Shown: positions 11,909 to 19,190 of the stretch, in pieces
Numbering within the stretch: position 1 is the first letter of the stretch
Layout of the letters: the number at the start of each line of letters is the position of its first letter
DNA from: JACPXH01 sp964409225
Lineage (GTDB): Bacteria; Patescibacteriota; Minisyncoccia; JACPXH01
Length of the DNA: 23,730 bases
Direction of reading: 5' to 3'
NCBI GenBank assembly: GCA_964409225.1
Contig: CAYPCM010000011.1
Coordinates: 1 to 23,730, forward strand
Position numbers and translations under genes: made by a program
The notes under the pieces: model-generated
What the model was told of the DNA's origin: nothing
Database searches by the model: none
Seen by the model: only the letters and a program-made list of their open reading frames with translations

Positions 11909-14533
11909 ATGGTCAGCCGCGCTCACAAGAAAAAAACCGTTGTTCTAATTGATGGCCACGCGCTCATCCACCGCGCCTACCACGCCCTGCCGCCTTTGAC
12001 CGCTGCCGGCGGCGAGGTGGTGAATGCGGTGTACGGCTTTGTGTCGCTGCTGCTTAAAATGTATGAGGATTTGCAGCCCGACTATGTCTTGGCGGCCTTT
12101 GACTTGCCCGGCCCCACGTTTCGGCATGAAGCGTTTGAAGAATACAAGGCCCAGCGCGCCGAGACGCCTTCGGATTTGGACAGCCAGTTTCCCAAAGTGA
12201 AGGAGGTGCTCGGGGCGTTCAACGTGCCGGTGCTGGAAGCCGAAGGGTTTGAGGCGGACGACGTGATCGGAACGCTCGTGGAAAAACTTGAGGAGCACGA
12301 CGACGTTCGGCTCGTCATTCTCACGGGCGACTTGGATACGCTCCAGTTGGTTTCGGGTAAGACCTCGGTCTACACCTTAAAACGCGGGATGTCGGATACG
12401 GTTGAATACACGCCCAAGGGAGTGCGTGAGCGCTACGAAGGAATTAAGCCCAGCCAGGTGGCGGACTTGAAGGGACTCAAGGGGGATCCGTCGGATAATA
12501 TTCCGGGGGTGCCGGGAGTGGGGGAGAAAACCGCAATACAGCTTTTACAAGAATTCGGAACTATTGAGCGGTTGTATGCGTTAGTGGAAAAGCCGCGTTT
12601 AAATCAAAAATCAAATATCAAAATGCAAAAAACGGGACTGTCACCGAAATTGATAGAGAAACTTCTTGCAAACAAAGATCAGGCGTTTTTTTCCAAGGAA
12701 CTGGCCACGATCCGGCGCGATGCGCCGATTCAGTTCCGGCTGGAAGACGCGGCGGTTAAAGACATTGACCGTGCGAAGGTGCAGGCGTTGTTCAAGCGGT
12801 TCGGGTTTTACACGCTGCTCAATCGTTTGCCGAGTCGGTTCCAGCCGTCAGCGCCGGCCAAAACAACGCATCCGGCCAAGACCGCCGCGTTTTCAGCGCA
12901 AGCGACCTCAATCGCCCTGGCCCTAACTGAAGACGGGCAATTGGACCTGGCGAGCGGGGCAGAAGCCGCAATGACGGTAAACTCGGCTGACATACCCCAA
13001 GACGTTAAGTCGCTTTTGGTCTCGCCGCGGGTGACAAAAATATTTCACGACCAAAAGGCAGTGCTTAGAAAGATTCATCTGGCCGGGGCGGAATGTGCCG
13101 GCGAAACGTTCGACACGCTTATAGCCGCGTATTTGCTTGCGCCGGGCAGCCGAGATTACTCGCTCGAGCGAATCGCGTTTCGCGAGTTCCGGCGTACGCC
13201 GGGCGCGCTTGCGCATCCGGCCGCGCTGGCTTACGAGCTCGTCCCGGCACTTCGGGCAAAGCTTGAGGGGGCAGGGGCGTGGAGGTTGTTTTCAGAACTT
13301 GAGATGCCCTTGGTGTCGGTTTTGGCCAGGATGGAAGAAGCGGGCATCGCGGTTGATGCCGCAGCGCTCCGGGAACTCTCCAAAACCTTGGAGCGTGAAC
13401 TTGCCAAGCGCGCCGCCAAAATTTATCAGCTTGCAGGCGAGGAATTTAACATCAATTCCACCCAGGCGCTCCGCAAAATCCTGTTTGAAAAATTGCAGCT
13501 TTCAGTTAAGGGCTTGAAGAAAACGCCGACCGGCGAACTCTCAACCGCCGCAGGCGGTTTGGAAAAACTCCGCGAAGCACACCCGATCGTTGCGCTCATT
13601 TTGGAGTACCGAGAGATTTTCAAGGTTAAGTCCACGTACGCCGACGCGCTCCCCGAATTGATCAACTCCAAGACCGACCGCGTGCACACGACCTTCAACC
13701 AGACCGTAACCGCAACCGGACGGCTCTCATCGTCTGATCCCAACCTCCAGAACATTCCCACGTTCGGCGAATACGGCAAAGCCATCCGCAATGCCTTTGT
13801 GGCGGCGAAGGGGTACACGCTTCTTTCTTGCGATTATTCGCAGCTGCAGTTGCGCATCGCGGCCTCGCTCGCCAAAGACGAAAAGATGCTCGCGGCTTTC
13901 CGCGCGGGCCGCGACATTCATGCGCTTACCGCCGCCGAGATTTTTGCAGTGCCCATTGAGAAAGTAACCCCGGAGCAGCGACGCGAAGCCAAGGCGCTCA
14001 ATTTCGGCGTCCTTTACGGCATGGGCGCAACCGGCTTTGCCGAGTCCGCCGGCATTGACCGAGGACGCGCCAAGGAATTCATCGAGCGTTACAAAGAGGA
14101 ATTCTCCGGTATCTCGGTGTATATGGAAGCTGTGAAAATGCAAGCCCGCAATTTGGGTTATGTGGAAACGTTGCTGGGACGCAGGCGGTATCTGCCCGAG
14201 ATTCTCTCCCCGAATCACATGCTCCAAGCTGCAGCCGAACGCATGGCCATAAACCATCCGATTCAGGGTTTGGAAGCCGATATTGTGAAGCTGGCCATGA
14301 TTGAGATTGACAAGTTGCTCCGTGGCCGCGCGGAAGATTGCCGCATGTTGCTCCAAGTGCACGACGAACTGGTGTTTGAAATCAGGCCGGAGGTGGTTGC
14401 AGAATTAGCGCCCAAAATTATTCGCGCCATGGAAAGCGTGTTCAAACTTGCAGCACCGTTGGTGGCAGAAGCGAAAGCAGGGGAGAGATGGGGGAACATG
14501 ATGGAATATCAAATATCAAATATCAAAAAGTAA
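11909..14533 (+). CDS. polA: DNA polymerase I
   Basis: The 874-residue protein has an N-terminal 5' nuclease domain (about 10-300; VVLIDGHALIHRAYH, EADDVIGTLVEK, ILTGDLDTLQLV, GDPSDNIPGVPGVGEKTA), a degenerate 3'-5' exonuclease-like domain (about 310-470) and a family A polymerase domain (about 480-865). Polymerase motifs are A CDYSQLQLRIAA (D642), B RREAKALNFGVLYG (R691, K695, F699) and C LLQVHDELVFE (H818-D819-E820). The exonuclease-like region shows no DxE at its expected first motif, so proofreading is probably absent. Motif A has Gln at 647 where most polymerases have the steric-gate Glu. Residues 232-241 come from an AT-rich repeat inserted in frame, and the last nine or so residues (EYQISNIKK) also come from such a repeat. 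It replaces RNA primers and fills repair gaps. Confidence 0.95.
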   Translation: MVSRAHKKKTVVLIDGHALIHRAYHALPPLTAAGGEVVNAVYGFVSLLLKMYEDLQPDYVLAAFDLPGPTFRHEAFEEYKAQRAETPSDLDSQFPKVKEVLGAFNVPVLEAEGFEADDVIGTLVEKLEEHDDVRLVILTGDLDTLQLVSGKTSVYTLKRGMSDTVEYTPKGVRERYEGIKPSQVADLKGLKGDPSDNIPGVPGVGEKTAIQLLQEFGTIERLYALVEKPRLNQKSNIKMQKTGLSPKLIEKLLANKDQAFFSKELATIRRDAPIQFRLEDAAVKDIDRAKVQALFKRFGFYTLLNRLPSRFQPSAPAKTTHPAKTAAFSAQATSIALALTEDGQLDLASGAEAAMTVNSADIPQDVKSLLVSPRVTKIFHDQKAVLRKIHLAGAECAGETFDTLIAAYLLAPGSRDYSLERIAFREFRRTPGALAHPAALAYELVPALRAKLEGAGAWRLFSELEMPLVSVLARMEEAGIAVDAAALRELSKTLERELAKRAAKIYQLAGEEFNINSTQALRKILFEKLQLSVKGLKKTPTGELSTAAGGLEKLREAHPIVALILEYREIFKVKSTYADALPELINSKTDRVHTTFNQTVTATGRLSSSDPNLQNIPTFGEYGKAIRNAFVAAKGYTLLSCDYSQLQLRIAASLAKDEKMLAAFRAGRDIHALTAAEIFAVPIEKVTPEQRREAKALNFGVLYGMGATGFAESAGIDRGRAKEFIERYKEEFSGISVYMEAVKMQARNLGYVETLLGRRRYLPEILSPNHMLQAAAERMAINHPIQGLEADIVKLAMIEIDKLLRGRAEDCRMLLQVHDELVFEIRPEVVAELAPKIIRAMESVFKLAAPLVAEAKAGERWGNMMEYQISNIKK
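12601..12623 (+). repeat. AT-rich spacer repeat inside the polA coding sequence
   Basis: It is identical over 23 nt to the intergenic tract 9464-9486. It is read in frame as NQKSNIKMQK and lies just after the helix-hairpin-helix part of the 5' nuclease domain. Confidence 0.8.
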
Positions 14534-14580
14534 AAAGACGCTCGCCATTTTTGATATTTGCTATTTGATTTTTTATTTTT
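14504..14580. repeat. AT-rich repeat with inverted arms at the polA/mutM junction
   Basis: Direct copies of ATATCAAAT (14506-14525) lead out of polA. After a short GC core (GACGCTCGCC) comes the inverted type TTTTTGATATTTGCTATTTG (14549-14568). The tract supplies the end of polA and the leader of mutM. It could fold as a hairpin. Confidence 0.6.
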
Positions 14581-14585
14581 CTACC

Positions 14586-15434
14586 GTGCCCGAACTTCCT
14601 GAAGTCGAAACCACGGCGCGTGTTCTAAACCGCACCATTGCCGGCCGGACCATTCGCTCGGTTTGGCTGGGTTCGGCGCGTTTTTTCGAACGTTCGCCAG
14701 AGCGGGGCAAACTCCCGCAAGTGTTAATCGGCCAGCGCCTAAGCCGCGTAGAGCGGCGCGGGAAGTTTGTCTGCTTTAAGTTTGCGAGTGGCGCCACCCT
14801 GGCTATCCACCAGAAAATGTCAGGCCGACTCTTCGTTGATAACGTATCCGGCGTAAACCCGATAGATCCCTACGTTCGATTCACGATGCAGCTTGACGAC
14901 AAGCAGACCGTTATCTTTTCGGATAAACGAAAGTTTGGCCGCGGTTACTTTTACCCGCAAGCCATCGGGGCACCGGTGGTTGGTTTGGGTCCGGATGCTC
15001 TGGAACTGGCCGCAAGGCCGCGGGCTTTCGCGGCCCGACTTGAGGCCAGCCGCGGCCGGATAAAACCGACGTTGCTCAACCAGTCCGTGCTGGCAGGCGT
15101 AGGCAATCTGTACGCAGATGAAATTTTGTGGCAGGCGCAAATTCATCCGAGCCGATTGGTTGGAGCCATTGATCAGCGCGGGCGTTTAAGTTTGGCCAGC
15201 GCCACCCGGCTGGTTTTAGCCAAAGCGTTGCGTTATGGCGGCACGAGTTTTCGCGACTACCTTGACCCAAACCGTAAGCGCGGCGAGTATTGGGATGTGC
15301 GCAGGGTCTATCAGCGCACCGGCGAGCCGTGCCCGCGCTGCCGCGCGTTAATTCGGAAAATAACAATGGCCGGACGCGGCACGCATTATTGCCCGCGCTG
15401 CCAGCAGAACCCTCCGGAAAGGGGTCTACGATGA
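14586..15434 (+). CDS. mutM: formamidopyrimidine-DNA glycosylase (Fpg/MutM)
   Basis: A GTG at 14586 is chosen because it gives the invariant (M)PELPEVETT N-terminus. Pro2 is the catalytic nucleophile and Glu3 the general acid, so translation from the ATG at 14565 would bury the active site. The 282-residue protein has the beta-hairpin Lys (K60 in RRGKFVCF), IHQKMSGRLF (about 74-83), the helix-two-turn-helix region (KPTLLNQSVLAGVGNLYADEILW), and a C-terminal zinc finger C-x2-C-x16-C-x2-C (CPRC and CPRC around ITMAGRGTHY). It excises 8-oxoguanine and other oxidised purines. Four bases overlap the next gene (ATGA), indicating coupling. It follows polA after about 50 nt of AT-rich spacer. Confidence 0.95.
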   Translation: MPELPEVETTARVLNRTIAGRTIRSVWLGSARFFERSPERGKLPQVLIGQRLSRVERRGKFVCFKFASGATLAIHQKMSGRLFVDNVSGVNPIDPYVRFTMQLDDKQTVIFSDKRKFGRGYFYPQAIGAPVVGLGPDALELAARPRAFAARLEASRGRIKPTLLNQSVLAGVGNLYADEILWQAQIHPSRLVGAIDQRGRLSLASATRLVLAKALRYGGTSFRDYLDPNRKRGEYWDVRRVYQRTGEPCPRCRALIRKITMAGRGTHYCPRCQQNPPERGLR

Positions 15435-16489
15435 TGCGTTCCCGCACCCGCCAAATTTTGCGTTCGCTTCTCGTGCCCCTTATTGCGTTTGGCGGTCTCA
15501 TTGCGTTTTTGCAGTGGCGAAGTCAGTTTGCGGTGGTGAACCGGGCGCAGCCCACTGATGAAGCCGCGTCGGCGCTAACCTCCACCACCACGAGTCCCTT
15601 CACTGGAAAACCGTGCGAAGGAGGCAAGCGTCGGCCCTTTGCAGTGATGCTTTCAGCAGACAAAGAGGCGCGGCCGCTGTCTGGCATAGGTGCTGCGGAT
15701 ATAGTGGTGGAGATGCCGGTGGTGACAGGGTTGGTGAACCGCCTCATGGCGCTGTACCAATGCGAAGGGCCGGCCGAAATCGGCTCGGTGCGTTCGGCCC
15801 GGCACGACTTCATTCCGCTTGCCGCGGCGTTCGACGCGATCTACGCCCATTGGGGCGGGTCGCATTTTGCGCTCGAGCAACTCAAGCAGGGTGTTATTGA
15901 CAATCTTGACGCGTTTCCGAATCCGGCTGACGCGTTCTTCCGCAAGCGCGGCATTCCCCAACCGCACAACGGCTTTACCTCCGTCGAGCGGCTCGAGAAA
16001 GCAGCGCGCGTTCTGGGGTATCGGCTCGACAGGCGTGAAGGCGTTGGCTACCCCCATATTTCTTATTACGAGCCACCGCCGGCACCAGTACCGGCAGGCG
16101 AACTTACCATCGAATATCCGAACAACTTTGACGTTACCTTCCGCTATGACCCGAGCACTGTTCGGTATCTGCGCTCGCGCGACAGCCGCGCCGAACGCGA
16201 CAAGCTTACGGGTGAGCAAGTGGCGGTGGAGAATGTGGTTATCATGCGGGCGGTGTCGTATCAAATCGAAGGCGATTACAACACGGTGCGTCTGGAAGGA
16301 GAGGGGCAAGCCGCATTTTACATAAGCGGTTTTGAAATCAAGGGGCGATGGTCAAAAGACCGCGCGCAACTTGAAAGTCCACTCAAGTTTTTTGACGAGC
16401 AAGGTCGGGAGGTGCTGTTTCAGCCGGGCAAGATTTGGATTTCGATCGTTGAGCCGGAGCGGCAAGTAACGTGGAAGACGATTGAATAG
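15431..16489 (+). CDS. DUF3048 (YerB-like) membrane-anchored extracytoplasmic protein
   Basis: ATG 15431 overlaps the mutM stop and is preceded by AAAGGGG. The 352-residue protein has a short basic N-terminus, one membrane helix (about 10-28, LLVPLIAFGGLIAFLQW) and then an extracytoplasmic DUF3048 domain: PFTGKPC, RPFAVMLSADKEARPLSGIGAADIVVEMPV (about 64-95), EIGSVRSARHDFIPLAAAFDAIYAHWGGSHFA (about 115-147), and a C-terminal part with FYISGFEIKGRWSKD and LFQPGKIWISIVEP. The family includes the B. subtilis lipoprotein YerB, whose biochemical role is not established. Here the anchor is an uncleaved helix without a lipobox. The mutM overlap suggests co-transcription but not a shared role. Confidence 0.85.
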   Translation: MMRSRTRQILRSLLVPLIAFGGLIAFLQWRSQFAVVNRAQPTDEAASALTSTTTSPFTGKPCEGGKRRPFAVMLSADKEARPLSGIGAADIVVEMPVVTGLVNRLMALYQCEGPAEIGSVRSARHDFIPLAAAFDAIYAHWGGSHFALEQLKQGVIDNLDAFPNPADAFFRKRGIPQPHNGFTSVERLEKAARVLGYRLDRREGVGYPHISYYEPPPAPVPAGELTIEYPNNFDVTFRYDPSTVRYLRSRDSRAERDKLTGEQVAVENVVIMRAVSYQIEGDYNTVRLEGEGQAAFYISGFEIKGRWSKDRAQLESPLKFFDEQGREVLFQPGKIWISIVEPERQVTWKTIE

Positions 16490-16511
16490 TCCGGTATGAT
16501 ACAAGGAGGGC

Positions 16512-16628
16512 ATGCGAAAGGAGGTGAGAGCGATGGGTACCAAGAAGAAGGGCTGGGATGCGCGTCGTCCCAACCCTTCTTTCGAGTCCTATTTCTTATT
16601 AGGTCAGAATGACACGAATGGATTCTGA
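16512..16628 (+). CDS. possible 38-aa peptide with a hairpin inside
   Basis: ATG 16512 (after AAGGAGGG) and in-frame ATG 16533 (after AAAGGAGGTG) both have excellent ribosome binding sites. The frame stops at TGA 16626-16628 and encodes MGTKKKGWDARRPNPSFESY plus 11 residues. A strong hairpin (16545-16558 with 16568-16581, one mismatch) lies inside. This could be a short basic peptide, a leader peptide with attenuator ahead of holA, or a remnant whose 3' end was replaced by the repeat at 16617. No family is recognised. Confidence 0.35.
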   Translation: MRKEVRAMGTKKKGWDARRPNPSFESYFLLGQNDTNGF

Positions 16629-16660
16629 AGTATGGATCCTGGCTTGCGCCAGGATGACAT
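16617..16660. repeat. dispersed repeat with TCCTGGC/GCCAGGA hairpin
   Basis: TCCTGGC 16637-16643, TTGC loop, GCCAGGA 16648-16654, followed by TGACA. It resembles the other ...AGGATGAC repeats of the window and ends 7 nt before the holA start. Confidence 0.6.
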
Positions 16661-16666
16661 AATGGT

Positions 16667-17623
16667 ATGGTCATAATTCTTTCTGGCCAAGATACGTTTC
16701 GAAGCCGCGCCAAACTCCGGCAGATTATAGCGCAGTATCGGGCGAAAAATCCTGACGGTCTTGGGCTGGTGCGATTTTCAGGCGAAGAACTGACAGAAAC
16801 AGATGTGGTTGGAGCGCTTGCCGGCACCTCTCTTTTTTCAACTAAGCGTCTCGTGATTGTGGAGCGGCCAGAAAATGCTTCGGATGAGGCGCAAAAGCGC
16901 ATGGCCGACGCAGCCGGCAGGTCTGATGCCGTTACGGTGTTTTGGTGCGACAGGTCCTTAGACAATGGATCGCCCCTCGCCGAATTAGCGGCCAAGCGCG
17001 GCGCGCAGCACGAAGAGTTCAAGCCCCTGCGCGGTTTGGAGCTGAACCGGTGGATTATACGGTACGTCGCCAGCTGCGCCGCCACTATCGAGCGCGGCGC
17101 CGTGGCAGCGCTGGTGGCAGCGGCAGGAAGTGATACTTGGCGGTTGGCGAATGAAGTCGAAAAACTGGCGGCGCACGCAGACGGGCGCAGCATTGGCGCT
17201 CGGGATGTTGCGGCGCTGGTGACGATGCCTGTTAATCCGCAGGCGTTTGCGTTTGCCGACGCGCTGGCGTCTCGCGATCGGGCGGCGGCGCTGACTCTTT
17301 TGCACGAGCATCTTGAAGCCGGCGATTCGCCTCAAGCGCTCCTCGGCATGATTGGCTATGCGCTGCGCACTCTGTTTTTGGTGAGCATAGCGGCGGGTGA
17401 TTTGTCGGCGCGGCCAAGGCCTGCAGCTCTACTCGCAAAAACTCTGGAGCTGCATCCATTTGTAGTCACGAAAGCGCTTCGGCAGTCCAGAAGTTTTACG
17501 CAGGAGGATTTGCAGCGCGCCACTCAACTTCTCGCCGATGCGGATTGGTATATGAAAACCGGTCGCCTTGAACCCGAACTTGCGCTCGAGAGGTTTGTGA
17601 TGGCAGTTACGTTGAACGGATAG
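16667..17623 (+). CDS. holA: DNA polymerase III subunit delta
   Basis: The 318-residue protein has the delta clamp-loader layout: an N-terminal AAA-like domain lacking a Walker A (MVIILSGQDTFRSRAKLRQI, SLFSTKRLVIVERPE, DAVTVFWCDRSLDNGSPLAE), then LNRWIIRYVASCAATIERGAVAALVAAAGSDTWRLANEVEKLAAHADG (about 126-173), the typical delta stretch with the D-x-W-x-L-x-N-E-L-x-K-L pattern. The C-terminal collar domain includes FAFADALASRDRAAALTLLH and LLGMIGYALRTLFLVSIA, ending in LEPELALERFVM. Delta opens the beta clamp. It is convergent with rpsT, a frequent bacterial neighbour. The start is within 7 nt of a dispersed repeat and lacks a Shine-Dalgarno. Confidence 0.9.
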   Translation: MVIILSGQDTFRSRAKLRQIIAQYRAKNPDGLGLVRFSGEELTETDVVGALAGTSLFSTKRLVIVERPENASDEAQKRMADAAGRSDAVTVFWCDRSLDNGSPLAELAAKRGAQHEEFKPLRGLELNRWIIRYVASCAATIERGAVAALVAAAGSDTWRLANEVEKLAAHADGRSIGARDVAALVTMPVNPQAFAFADALASRDRAAALTLLHEHLEAGDSPQALLGMIGYALRTLFLVSIAAGDLSARPRPAALLAKTLELHPFVVTKALRQSRSFTQEDLQRATQLLADADWYMKTGRLEPELALERFVMAVTLNG

Positions 17624-17632
17624 CGCAAGGGA

Positions 17633-17666
17633 AAGCGCCTGCGTTCATGTGTGAGCGCAGGCGCTT
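17633..17666. terminator. hairpin between convergent holA and rpsT
   Basis: A perfect 11-bp stem AAGCGCCTGCG (17633-17643) with CGCAGGCGCTT (17656-17666) and a 12-nt loop. No T run follows on either strand, so termination is only probable. Confidence 0.45.
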
Positions 17667-17714
17667 CGTACGGTGCTTCTTGCCGGATCGTCAACTCCTC
17701 GGCTTCACAATCGG

Positions 17715-17981
17715 TTAACCGGCGGGCCGATTCACCGCCGCTGTAATCCGCGACTTGAGGCGACTCGCTTTGTTTTTGGTGATGACGTTCGTTTTGGCCG
17801 CTTTATCAAGGGTTTTGTAGAGCTGCGGCAGGAGCGTTTTGGCTTCGGCGGGCTTGCCGGCCGCGACGGCTTTGCGCACGGATTTCACCGCTTCGCGAAA
17901 GGCGCGCCGACGCCGGTCGTTTTGGACTTTGCGGCGGAGGCTTTGCCGCAGCGCTTTTTTAGCGGATGTGGTGATGGGCAT
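17715..17981 (-). CDS. rpsT: 30S ribosomal protein S20
   Basis: The 88-residue, highly basic, all-helical protein is typical of bS20: MPITTSAKKALRQSLRRKVQ, RRRAFREAVKSVRKAVAAG, LLPQLYKTLDKAAKTNVITK, NKASRLKSRITAAV. S20 binds 16S rRNA at the base of the 30S body. Its start lies 2 nt after the DUF2283 stop, so it is probably the last gene of the DUF4258-DUF2283-rpsT transcript and depends on the promoter at 18582-18610. No Shine-Dalgarno is visible; translation may be coupled. Confidence 0.95.
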   Translation of the reverse strand: MPITTSAKKALRQSLRRKVQNDRRRRAFREAVKSVRKAVAAGKPAEAKTLLPQLYKTLDKAAKTNVITKNKASRLKSRITAAVNRPAG

Positions 17982-17983
17982 AA

Positions 17984-18217
17984 TTAGCGGACAGTAGTGG
18001 CCATGCTCCGTTCTCGTGGAACGAGAGTAGTGGCGCGTTTGATGAACTTCCTCGCTTCGAGAATTTCGAGATACACCGGCACTCCCCGCGAGCTGAAATG
18101 CACCACGACGCTACCGACTTCTACGGCGTAGTCAATCGGTTTCCGGCTTGCTTCGACCCGGAGCACGTCGGCTTCGGGTTCGTAGCTTATATTCAGCTTT
18201 TTACGCTCGTTTTTCAT
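17984..18217 (-). CDS. DUF2283 family protein (putative antitoxin-like partner)
   Basis: The 77-residue protein carries the DUF2283 pattern: LNISYEPEADVLRVEASRKP (about 8-27), VEVGSVVVHFSSRGVPVYLEILEARKFI (about 32-59). DUF2283 proteins are short beta-rich proteins often encoded next to DUF4258 RelE-like proteins, which has led to the view that the two form toxin-antitoxin-like pairs; the activity is not established for this pair. Its ATG overlaps the end of the DUF4258 frame (18201-18217), so the two were translationally coupled. The partner is now broken by a mobile element while this gene is intact. Confidence 0.7.
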   Translation of the reverse strand: MKNERKKLNISYEPEADVLRVEASRKPIDYAVEVGSVVVHFSSRGVPVYLEILEARKFIKRATTLVPRERSMATTVR

Positions 18218-18572
18218 ATTGAGATTTTCTCCCAGGGTAGAACGTAATAATGATTTTGGCGCCGTTCTCTTCCCGATACACTACACGGAGCACGCGCGTC
18301 TTGTCAAAGTCGCGTTGGGCAATTTTGAGAGGCAATCGAGCATGGTCAATCATACCCGGGTCTTCGACGGTTTTTAAAACAGCGATTTTGCGACGCGAAA
18401 ACCATGTCGTCGTAGGATCGGGAACCCCGTTAGAAGTCCATAGCCTGGCAATCTATTGTGGAGGCCTAAAGGCGAAGCCGCCTAACGGCTTTCATTTACC
18501 TTTTTTGGAAGATACTACTTAGACTTCTAACGGGGTAAACTTCTGTTGCGCATGTTTGGTGAAGCGCACCAT
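18201..18572 (-). pseudogene. DUF4258 (RelE-like) gene interrupted by MITE copy B
   Basis: The 5' part (ATG 18572 to 18536) reads MVRFTKHAQQKF, the family N-terminus. The 3' part (18424 to TAA 18201-18203) reads DPTTTWFSRRKIAVLKTVED, then PGMIDHARLPLKIAQRDFDK, then LRVVYREENGAKIIITFYPG and RKSQYEKRA, matching the DUF4258 core and its end. Between them lies the 111-bp element. Translation into the element stops after five codons (TPLEV, TAA). Removing exactly 111 bp restores a single frame of 86 codons. The split is near the N-terminus, so the disrupted product is useless unless translation restarts. The gene comes first in the operon with DUF2283 and rpsT. Confidence 0.8.
18425..18535. mobile_element. 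MITE-like element, copy B (111 bp)
   Basis: It has perfect 14-bp terminal inverted repeats CCCCGTTAGAAGTC and GACTTCTAACGGGG. The interior matches the reverse complement of copy A with about nine mismatches. Flanks are GGAA on the left and TAAA on the right, so no clean target duplication remains. There is no transposase. It sits inside the DUF4258 gene. Confidence 0.85.
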
Positions 18573-18581
18573 GCGCTTTTA

Positions 18582-18610
18582 GCTATACCGGTTTGCTCGG
18601 AAAAGATCAA
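18582..18610 (-). promoter_or_regulatory. candidate promoter of DUF4258-DUF2283-rpsT
   Basis: On the minus strand TTGATC (18610-18605) and TATAGC (18587-18582) with a 17-base spacer. The start point would be near 18575, only about 3 nt before the ATG, so the mRNA may be leaderless. Confidence 0.5.
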
Positions 18611-18631
18611 TGCATAGCGGCCAACTGCCCC

Positions 18632-18659
18632 TTGACTTTGTATTGATTCATAATATACT
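18632..18659 (+). promoter_or_regulatory. promoter of the 18754 gene
   Basis: TTGACT 18632-18637, a 16-base spacer, TATACT 18654-18659. It implies a start near 18666, downstream of the ATG at 18661, which rules out that codon as a start. Confidence 0.65.
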
Positions 18660-18753
18660 CATGAAAGATCCGCGTCCGCAGGGGTGGCAATGGTGCCTCA
18701 AGACTCTTAACCCCCGCTTTGACGGGAAGCTGCGCACAGAGAAGGAGGACAGA

Positions 18754-19104
18754 ATGCTGTACGAGGGACGGGAAAACCGTACGTTGGCGATACGGCTGGC
18801 CGAAAGGGTGGTCGAGAAGCTCTGTGGCTTGCGCCGGCAGGTGGACGAGGCGGATCCTCGCCTCTACCACCTCTTCAGCGCAGACGGCGTGCACGTCGTC
18901 TCGGTGAGGACAGAGACCAAGCCCTGGGAGGAAGGCGTATATACCCAGGTCCGCATCATGGATCCGGGGGGTGCCGTCCTCGTCGAAGAAAACGTTGATT
19001 TCGCCGATTCCTGGCATCCGTTCAAGGAGCTGATCGTGTTCCTTCGCAAGCCCTCCGACGTCGTGACGCCAGAGGCGGAGGCGTTCCAGAAGCTCCTGGC
19101 CTAA
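18754..19104 (+). CDS. hypothetical protein, 116 aa
   Basis: ATG 18754 is preceded by AAGGAGGACAG, a strong Shine-Dalgarno. The frame is open further upstream, but those codons lie in the leader or ahead of the predicted transcription start. The product is soluble, mixed alpha/beta, and begins MLYEGRENRTLAIRLAERVV. A helix (about 10-30) is followed by strands HVVSVRTET, VYTQVRIMDPGGAVLVEENV and a C-terminal helix FKELIVFLRKP. It has one cysteine and no membrane segment. The family is not recognised. It forms a monocistronic unit with a promoter at 18632 and a terminator at 19148. Confidence 0.6.
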   Translation: MLYEGRENRTLAIRLAERVVEKLCGLRRQVDEADPRLYHLFSADGVHVVSVRTETKPWEEGVYTQVRIMDPGGAVLVEENVDFADSWHPFKELIVFLRKPSDVVTPEAEAFQKLLA

Positions 19105-19147
19105 CCAGCCAGGGAATAATGTCTCGCAATGCGGCGAGCCACAACCC

Positions 19148-19190
19148 CGAGGGGTGGTGCAGATTTATGCGCCACCCCTCGTTAGTTTTT
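19148..19190 (+). terminator. intrinsic terminator of the 18754 gene
   Basis: A 13-bp stem (19148-19160 with 19169-19181, one T-G pair) and an 8-nt loop, followed by TTAGTTTTT. Confidence 0.85.

Noticed and set aside
18250..18522. Plus-strand 90-codon frame across the MITE.
   Set aside because: It is antisense to the DUF4258 remnant, whose minus-strand translation matches a known family.
18610..18753. Earlier starts at 18610 and 18661 for the 18754 gene.
   Set aside because: Both lie at or before the predicted transcription start and lack a Shine-Dalgarno.
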